Of a stretch of 64,000 nt of DNA, positions 58,900 to 64,000 are shown piece after piece (position 1 is the first letter of the stretch; the number at the start of each line of letters is the position of its first letter). The position numbers were made by a program, and so were the translations under genes. This stretch comes from Amycolatopsis rubida (lineage in GTDB: Bacteria > Actinomycetota > Actinomycetes > Mycobacteriales > Pseudonocardiaceae). Where the stretch lies: NCBI RefSeq assembly GCF_900115345.1, contig NZ_FOWC01000020.1, positions 62,001 through 126,000 on the forward strand, in the 5' to 3' direction. The notes below the pieces were generated by a model that was not told where the DNA came from, ran no database searches, and was given only the letters and a program-made list of their open reading frames with translations.

Positions 58900-61300
58900 G
58901 GCCGACAAGCCCGAAGAACCCCGTTTCGACGGCCGGGGCGGCAAGTGGATCGGCGCGTCCGTGCGCCGTCGCGAGGATCCGCGGCTGGTGACTGGCCGGG
59001 GACGGTTCGTGGACGACATTCACCTCCACGGCATGCTGCACGCCGGGTTCGTGCGGGCGACCGTCGCGCACGGCAAGATCACCGGGCTCGACCTCGGGGC
59101 CACTCGCGACGTGGACGGCGTCGTGGCCGCGTACTCGGCGGAAGACCTCCAGCTCGGCGACATGGTCGCGCTGCTGGACCGTCCGCCCGAGGAGTTCACC
59201 CCGACCACGATGCCGATCCTCGCGCGCGGCAAAGTCCGGTTCGTCGGCGAGCCGATCGCGCTGGTCATCGCGAAGGATCCATACGCGGTCGAGGACGGCA
59301 TCGAAGCCGCGCAGGTGAGTTACGAGGTCCTCGACGCCGTCGTTTCCGAGGAGACCGCGCTCGCCGCGAACGCGCCGCTGGTGCACGAGGACGCGCCGAG
59401 CAATGTGCTGCTGGATGTCACCTCGTTCGACACCCCGGGAGTGGACGAAGCGTTCGCGGACGGGTGCGTGATCGAACTCGTCACCCGCAGCGGCCGGCAG
59501 AACGCGTTGCCGCTGGAGACGCGCGGCGCGGTGGCGTCCTGGGACGACCGCGACGAGCAGCTTCTCGTCCAGACGTGCAGTCAGGTGCCGCACCAGGTGC
59601 GTACCGTGCTGGCGCGTTCGCTGCGGATTCCGGAGCGTTCGGTGCGCGTCGTCGTCCCGGACATGGGTGGCGGCTTCGGGCAGAAATGCGTGGTGGGGCG
59701 GGAGGAAATCGCTGTCGCGGCGGCGGCGAAGCGCTTGCGGCGTCCGGTCAAGTGGATCGAGGACCGCGGCGAGGCGCTCGCGTCCGGGTTCCTCGCGCGC
59801 GAACAGCGATACCGCACCCGTGCCGCGTTCACTCCGGACGGCGAGTTGACCGCGCTGGAGTCCGACATCGTGTGCGACATGGGCGCGTACTCGTGCTATC
59901 CGTTCACCGTCGGCATCGAGCCGTTGATGGCGGCGGCGGAAATGCCGTCGGTGTACCGGGTTCCGGCCTATCGCGTGCGGGCGCGGGCGATCACCAGCAA
60001 CAAAGCGCCGACCGCGCCGTACCGCGGGGTCAGCCGTCCGCAGTACGTCATGGTGCTGGAGCGGATCATGGACCTGGCCGCGCGCCGGCTCGGTCTCGAT
60101 CCGGTCGAGATCCGCCGCCGCAACGTGATCACCGAGTTTCCGTACCTGGGCATCAACCAGGTCACCTACGATCCGGGCAGCTACCTCGAATCGCTGGAGC
60201 TGGGCGAGAAAATCCTCCGCGACGAGGGCTGGTACGAGCTGCGCGGGAAGAACCCGCACATCGGCATCGGCTACAGCTGCTTCTCCGAGCGCACCGGCTA
60301 CGGCTCCGAGGCGTTCGCGAAGCGGAAGATGACCGTGGTGCCCGGGTTCGACGTGAGCGAGATCCGGATGGACCTCACCGGTTCGATCGTCGTCACGAGC
60401 GGCACGATCAACCACGGGCAGTCCCACGAAACGACGTTCGCGCAGATCGTCGCGGAACGGCTCGGCGTCGACCTCGCCAAGGTGAAGCTGCGGCAAGGCG
60501 ACACTGAACGGATTTCCTACGGCTGGGGCACATTCGCGTCCCGATCGGTGACCATCGGTGGCTCGGCAGTGGCTACGGCGGCGACCCGGCTGGGCGAGCA
60601 GCTCTGCCTGATCGCGGCGCACCTGATGGACACTCGGGTCGAGAACGTCGGCCTCGACGGCGAGGGCGGGGTGATCCAGCTCGACGACCCCAGCCAGCGG
60701 CTGTCGTTCGAGGAGATCGCCGACGTCGCGTACCTGCGCAGCCACCTGCTGCCGAAGGAAGCCGAGCCGACGCTCACCGCCACCGCGGCGTTCGACGTCC
60801 CCGGCGACGGCACGTTCTCGAACGCCACTCACGCGGTCGTGGCGGAGGCCGATCCGGGCACCGGCCAGGTGAAAATCCTCCGCTACGCCTGTGTCGAGGA
60901 CTGCGGCGTGGTGATCAATCCGAAGGTGGTCGACGGCCAGGCGCGCGGCGGGATCGCGCAGGGCATCGCCGGCGCGCTGTTCGAGGAGGTCACCTACGCC
61001 GAGAACGGCGAACCGTCGGCGGCGAGCTTCATCGACTACCTCGTCCCGACCGCCGCGGAGATCCCCGACATCACTGTCGACCACCTCGAAACCCCGTGCG
61101 CCTTCACCGAAAGCGGAGCGAAGGGAGCCGGAGAGGGCGGCACGATCGGCGCGCCCGCCGCGGTGCTCAACGCGGTCAACGACCTTCTCTGGCACACCGG
61201 GGTCCAGCTGGAGCAGACTCCGATCCACCCCGAGGCCGTCCTCGCCGCGCTGGCTGTGACTGACCTGGCCGACCGGGAGAAAGCGGGTACCGGCGCATGA
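58898..61300 (+). CDS. Molybdenum hydroxylase large subunit (CoxL-like, candidate nicotinate dehydrogenase)
   Basis: An 800-residue molybdopterin-binding subunit. N-domain GRGRFVDDIHLHGMLHAGFVRA, substrate-channel region PDMGGGFGQKCVVGREE, PTAPYRGVSRPQYVMVLERI, RSVTIGGSAV, and catalytic Glu E746 in KGAGEGGTIGAP. The active-site loop is PYRGVSR, not the AYxCSFR of CO dehydrogenase, so it should hydroxylate an N-heteroaromatic or aldehyde. Start 58898 has its own RBS; 58826 is in frame and possible. With the CoxM- and CoxS-like subunits it would form a heterohexamer. Candidate for nicotinate to 6-hydroxynicotinate. Confidence 0.9.
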   Translation: MADKPEEPRFDGRGGKWIGASVRRREDPRLVTGRGRFVDDIHLHGMLHAGFVRATVAHGKITGLDLGATRDVDGVVAAYSAEDLQLGDMVALLDRPPEEFTPTTMPILARGKVRFVGEPIALVIAKDPYAVEDGIEAAQVSYEVLDAVVSEETALAANAPLVHEDAPSNVLLDVTSFDTPGVDEAFADGCVIELVTRSGRQNALPLETRGAVASWDDRDEQLLVQTCSQVPHQVRTVLARSLRIPERSVRVVVPDMGGGFGQKCVVGREEIAVAAAAKRLRRPVKWIEDRGEALASGFLAREQRYRTRAAFTPDGELTALESDIVCDMGAYSCYPFTVGIEPLMAAAEMPSVYRVPAYRVRARAITSNKAPTAPYRGVSRPQYVMVLERIMDLAARRLGLDPVEIRRRNVITEFPYLGINQVTYDPGSYLESLELGEKILRDEGWYELRGKNPHIGIGYSCFSERTGYGSEAFAKRKMTVVPGFDVSEIRMDLTGSIVVTSGTINHGQSHETTFAQIVAERLGVDLAKVKLRQGDTERISYGWGTFASRSVTIGGSAVATAATRLGEQLCLIAAHLMDTRVENVGLDGEGGVIQLDDPSQRLSFEEIADVAYLRSHLLPKEAEPTLTATAAFDVPGDGTFSNATHAVVAEADPGTGQVKILRYACVEDCGVVINPKVVDGQARGGIAQGIAGALFEEVTYAENGEPSAASFIDYLVPTAAEIPDITVDHLETPCAFTESGAKGAGEGGTIGAPAAVLNAVNDLLWHTGVQLEQTPIHPEAVLAALAVTDLADREKAGTGA

Positions 61301-61803
61301 CCGACAAACAGCTGATCGTCCTGACCGTCAACGGCGAGGAGCACGAACTGCTCGTCGAACCGCGGTGGACACTGCTCGACGTGCTCCGGCACAACGTGGG
61401 CCTCACCGGCACGCACGCCGGCTGCGAGCACGGCGTGTGCGGGGCGTGCACGATCCTGGTCGACGGCGAACCGGTGCGCGCCTGCCTGATGTACGCCGTG
61501 CAGGCGGAAGGCTGCGCGATCCGGACCGTCGAGGACCTCGGCACCCCGGAGGAGCCGAACGATCTGCAGCAGGCGTTTTCCGAACACCACGGCTTGCAGT
61601 GCGGCTTCTGCACGCCGGGCTTCCTCATGCTGGCCGAAGGGTTCCTCGCTCAGGAACCGTCGCCGACGCGCGAGGAGATCCGGGAGGCGGTGTCGTCGAA
61701 CCTGTGCCGCTGCACCGGGTATCAGACCATTGTGGACGCGATCGAGGCGACCGCCGCCCAGCGGTCGGCCGGATCCGGCAGGAAAGAGGACGCGGTCCGA
61801 TGA
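61297..61803 (+). CDS. Molybdenum hydroxylase 2Fe-2S subunit (CoxS-like)
   Basis: A 168-residue subunit with two 2Fe-2S domains. Plant-type cluster ligands C43, C48, C51 and C63 (GCEHGVCGACTILVDGEPVRAC), and helical-domain ligands C102, C105, C137 and C139 (QCGFCTPGF, NLCRCTGYQ). ATG 61297 overlaps the large-subunit stop (ATGA). Its own stop overlaps the CoxG-like ATG. Completes the three-subunit enzyme. Confidence 0.94.
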   Translation: MTDKQLIVLTVNGEEHELLVEPRWTLLDVLRHNVGLTGTHAGCEHGVCGACTILVDGEPVRACLMYAVQAEGCAIRTVEDLGTPEEPNDLQQAFSEHHGLQCGFCTPGFLMLAEGFLAQEPSPTREEIREAVSSNLCRCTGYQTIVDAIEATAAQRSAGSGRKEDAVR

Positions 61804-62447
61804 TTCTGGAGAACACCCTTGATCTTCCCGGCGATCCGGACACGGTGTTCGCGCTGCTCAACGACGTCGAGCGGGTCGCGGGCTGCCTGCCCGGCGCGGT
61901 GCTGGAGGGCCGCGACGGCGAGTCCTACCTCGGCAAGGTCAAGTTCAAGGTCGGCCCGGTCAGCGCCGCGTACGCGGGCAAGGTCCGGTTCACCGAGATC
62001 GCCGAGGGCGAGCGCCGGCTGCGGCTGTCGGCCAGGGGCGCGGACAGCCACGGGAACGGCGACGCCGAAGCGGACGTCACGCTGACCCTGGCGCCCGGTC
62101 CGAAGGGCTCGTCGCTGAGCCTGCGCACTGATCTCGTGGTGCGGGGCAAGATCGCGCAGTTCGGCAAGGGCGCGATCAGCACGGTGTCGAACCGGATCCT
62201 GCAGCAGTTCGCGCAGAACCTCGGTGCGCTGCTGGAAAACGGCGGCACCGCACCGGCTCCGGCGGCCACCGCCGCCGCTTCTGCCTCGGATTCGCTGGAC
62301 GGACTGGCGATGCTGCTGCCGCCCAACGCGAAGCGCTACCTCCCCGTTGTCGCGGCGGGCGCGCTCGGGCTGTTCCAGGGCTGGCTGCTCGGCCGGGTCC
62401 GGTCGCAGCACAAACTGATCAAGGAGCTGCTGCGTGAACGCGCCTGA
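61800..62447 (+). CDS. CoxG-like SRPBCC protein with C-terminal hydrophobic tail
   Basis: A 215-residue protein. Residues 1-145 are a CoxG-type SRPBCC domain (LDLPGDPDTVFALLNDVERVAGCLPGAVLEGRDGESYLGKVKFKVGPVSAAYAGKVRF), then an Ala-rich linker and a hydrophobic segment (YLPVVAAGALGLFQGWLLG) near the end. CoxG anchors CO dehydrogenase to the membrane; here the tail and linker suggest the same for this hydroxylase. ATGA overlap upstream; the next gene starts inside it. Confidence 0.82.
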   Translation: MILENTLDLPGDPDTVFALLNDVERVAGCLPGAVLEGRDGESYLGKVKFKVGPVSAAYAGKVRFTEIAEGERRLRLSARGADSHGNGDAEADVTLTLAPGPKGSSLSLRTDLVVRGKIAQFGKGAISTVSNRILQQFAQNLGALLENGGTAPAPAATAAASASDSLDGLAMLLPPNAKRYLPVVAAGALGLFQGWLLGRVRSQHKLIKELLRERA

Positions 62448-63093
62448 AAACGGACTGCACGGCACCGAGACCGACCGGACCTACGCCCGCGCGGGGTTCG
62501 GGGCCGCAGTGCCGCGGGGAACCGCGCCGGTGCTGGTCGTGGTCGACCTGACCCGCGGTTTCACCGAACCGGAATTCCCTTCCGGCGCGGACCTTTCCAC
62601 CGAAGTCGAAGCCGCCGGAGCGCTGGTCCGGGCCGCTCGCGAGAGCGGAGCGCCGGTCGTCTACACCGCGATCAGCTACACCGCCGCGGAGGCGGACGGC
62701 GACGCGATCGCGTGGCTGCGCAAGGCTCCCGGCATGCGCAGCCTGCGCGGCGGAAGCGCCGAGGTCGCGCTCGATCCCCGGCTGGAACGGCACGACGCGG
62801 ACCACCTGATCGTCAAGAAGGGCGCGTCCGCGTTCCACGGGACGAGCCTCGCCGCGCTGCTCACTGGTCTCGGCGCGGACACCGTGCTGGTGTGCGGTGC
62901 GACGACCTCGGGCTGCGTCCGGGCCACCGCCGTCGACGCGGTCCAATCCGGCTTCGACACCCTCGTCGTCCGCGACGCCTGCGGCGACCGTGCACGCGGA
63001 CCGCACGACGCCGCTCTCTTTGACCTGCAAGCCAAATACGCCGATGTGATCGGCCTGGGCGAGGGCGTCGAGCTGCTCGCCAAGGCCCGCTGA
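62434..63093 (+). CDS. Isochorismatase-fold amidohydrolase (candidate maleamate amidase)
   Basis: A 219-residue cysteine hydrolase of the N-carbamoylsarcosine amidase/maleamate amidase branch. Triad D38 (VVVDLTRGF), K128 (LIVKKGASAF) and C161 (VCGATTSGCVRATAVDAVQSG), with family spacing. Maleamate amidase (NicF) hydrolyses maleamate to maleate and ammonia. GTG 62434 overlaps the end of the CoxG-like gene by 14 bases. Paired with the NicD-like hydrolase 19 bases downstream, it fits the lower nicotinate pathway. Confidence 0.85.
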   Translation: MNAPENGLHGTETDRTYARAGFGAAVPRGTAPVLVVVDLTRGFTEPEFPSGADLSTEVEAAGALVRAARESGAPVVYTAISYTAAEADGDAIAWLRKAPGMRSLRGGSAEVALDPRLERHDADHLIVKKGASAFHGTSLAALLTGLGADTVLVCGATTSGCVRATAVDAVQSGFDTLVVRDACGDRARGPHDAALFDLQAKYADVIGLGEGVELLAKAR

Positions 63094-63112
63094 ACCCGGA
63101 AGGAGTTCCCGC

Positions 63113-63955
63113 ATGTCGTCACTGCCTGACCGGGTGCTGTCCCAGTCCGCGCTCGCCGACCTGGCTGACGTTCCGGCGGCCAGCGTCTGGGCGCGCTCCG
63201 GTTCCGTCCGGCTGCACGTCCTCGACTACGGACCGGCCGACGGCGTCCCGCTCGTGGTGCTGCCCGGGATCACCAGCCCGGCGATCACCATGGACTTCGT
63301 CGCCCGGGAGCTGACCGATCTCGTCCGTCCGCTGGTGCTCGACGTCCGCGGCCGCGGCCTGTCCGACGACGGGCCCGGCTATGGCCTCGACGCGTACGCC
63401 GCGGACGTCGAAGCGGTGATCGACCAGCTGAACCTGTCCGCGCCGCTGCTGTTCGGCCACTCGATGGGCGCGCGGATCGCGGCCAAAGCCGCGTTGTCCG
63501 GCCGGGTCGCGGGCACCGTCCTCGCCGATCCGCCGATGAGCGGCCCCGGACGCCGGTACCCGACTTCGCTGGCGGTCTTCGAGTCCCAAGTGGACCAAGC
63601 GCGGCGGGGAACCAACGCGGACGAGGTCGCCGCCTCGTGGCCGCGATGGCCGCGCCGGGAACAGGAATTGCGCGCTCGCTGGCTCGCTTCGTGCTCTCGT
63701 GCCGCCATCGCGGCCACGCACGCGGGTTTCGAATCCGAGGAATTCCTTCCGCTGTGGGAAAACCTGCCCGGGCCCGCCGTGCTGCTGCACGGCGCGGAGA
63801 GCCCGGTGGTGACCTCGGCGGACGTCGCGGTGCTGGAGAAATCGAAGCATCCGCTGGCAGCCGTGGCGGGCGCCGGGCACATGATCTTCTGGGACGAACC
63901 GCAGCCCGCCCGGCACGCGCTGCGTTCGGCGCTGAAAGACGTGCTCGCCCGCTGA
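63113..63955 (+). CDS. Alpha/beta hydrolase, N-formylmaleamate deformylase (NicD)-like
   Basis: A 280-residue hydrolase: oxyanion region VVLPGITSPAITMDFVAREL, LDVRGRGLSDDGPGYGLDAYAADVEAVIDQL, nucleophile S117 in FGHSMGARIA, DPPMSGPGRRYP, and His H256 in GAGHMIFWDE. The PGITSPA and DPPxSGPGRR words are those I know from NicD, which converts N-formylmaleamate to maleamate and formate. ATG 63113 follows GGAAGGAG. It is the last gene seen; 2,5-dihydroxypyridine dioxygenase and maleate isomerase would be expected further right. Confidence 0.85.
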   Translation: MSSLPDRVLSQSALADLADVPAASVWARSGSVRLHVLDYGPADGVPLVVLPGITSPAITMDFVARELTDLVRPLVLDVRGRGLSDDGPGYGLDAYAADVEAVIDQLNLSAPLLFGHSMGARIAAKAALSGRVAGTVLADPPMSGPGRRYPTSLAVFESQVDQARRGTNADEVAASWPRWPRREQELRARWLASCSRAAIAATHAGFESEEFLPLWENLPGPAVLLHGAESPVVTSADVAVLEKSKHPLAAVAGAGHMIFWDEPQPARHALRSALKDVLAR

Positions 63956-63973
63956 TCCCGGCGGTTTTTTCGT

Positions 63974-64000
63974 ACTCGGATAATCCGTATTCGGACAATC
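63974..64000. promoter_or_regulatory. Operator-like site of the catabolic cluster (copy 2)
   Basis: CTCGGATAATCCG followed by TATTCGGACAATC at the right edge of the window. It matches the site at 55054-55082 in order and spacing, including the palindrome CGGAT-A-ATCCG. It follows the NicD-like gene and probably controls the next, unseen gene. Confidence 0.6.

Noticed and set aside
58743..58901. CRISPR-like or satellite repeat.
   Set aside because: Only two to three copies with no spacers, and they overlap translation starts of adjacent genes.
57865..61803. Aerobic CO dehydrogenase (coxMSL).
   Set aside because: The large subunit has PYRGVSR in place of the AYxCSFR loop of form I CO dehydrogenase, the gene order is M-L-S, and the neighbours are catabolic (deformylase-like, amidase, aromatic hydroxylase).

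Overview
The window is a stretch of a high-GC actinobacterial chromosome. Dense overlapping ATGA/GTGA gene junctions, many GTG starts, DUF3040/DUF3618/DUF6292-type proteins, a KimA-like K+ importer, Ku, and sigma-B type GTTT/GTGT-N15/16-GGGTA promoters all point to an Amycolatopsis-like member of the Pseudonocardiaceae. The genus is inferred from gene style, not from any marker gene. No rRNA, tRNA, CRISPR array, insertion sequence or origin was seen.

Layout. 0-8 kb: a leftward MFS / amidase / AtzG-like operon, divergent from a rightward acyl-CoA catabolic operon (four acyl-CoA dehydrogenases and one crotonase-fold protein whose two catalytic glutamates are histidines). 8-16.5 kb: IclR regulator with an enolase-superfamily enzyme, decayed genes (Fe-alcohol dehydrogenase, DJ-1/PfpI), a secreted SRPBCC protein, LysR with an NmrA-like reductase and a darcynin-like protein, and a secreted zinc peptidase. 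16.7-29.4 kb: a stress island with KimA, a membrane-protein trio, an alpha/beta-hydrolase-like protein, SDR, a pyruvate-oxidase-like ThDP enzyme, a Rho-N/SAP-tail protein, aconitase, Ku, and the DUF47-Pit phosphate pair. Eight sites here match a sigma-B/sigma-F promoter. 29.6-43.3 kb: cupin/TetR, ferredoxin reductase, DoxX with an iron box, bioB-bioF with a divergent BioQ-like TetR, a broken P450, an SBF transporter, a second-type metG with an upstream leader peptide, DinB, methyltransferase, MBL and small proteins. 43.5-47.1 kb: an HSP18-regulator-like gene and a partner-switching set (STAS, GAF-PP2C, HATPase), the last with the same GGGTA promoter type. 47.1-53.6 kb: pseudogene-rich DNA (methyltransferase, an MFS-nitroreductase chimera, YhdH-like reductase) around an HxlR/hydrolase pair, LysR and a CaiB-type CoA transferase. 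53.9-64 kb: a MarR regulator followed by FAD monooxygenase, MFS importer, three-subunit molybdenum hydroxylase, CoxG-like protein, isochorismatase-fold amidase and a NicD-like hydrolase.

The last block is the most interesting. The parts list (Mo-hydroxylase, FAD monooxygenase, N-formylmaleamate deformylase-like hydrolase, maleamate-amidase-like enzyme, NiaP-like importer, MarR regulator) matches the aerobic nicotinate (maleamate) pathway of Pseudomonas, rebuilt from actinobacterial families. A nearly identical operator-like sequence sits upstream of the monooxygenase and again at the right edge of the window, so the cluster probably continues beyond it. The second theme is a candidate sigma-B general stress regulon, with the promoters and one partner-switching module in the same window. 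The third is decay: about ten broken genes in 64 kb, which could be real pseudogenisation or assembly indels.
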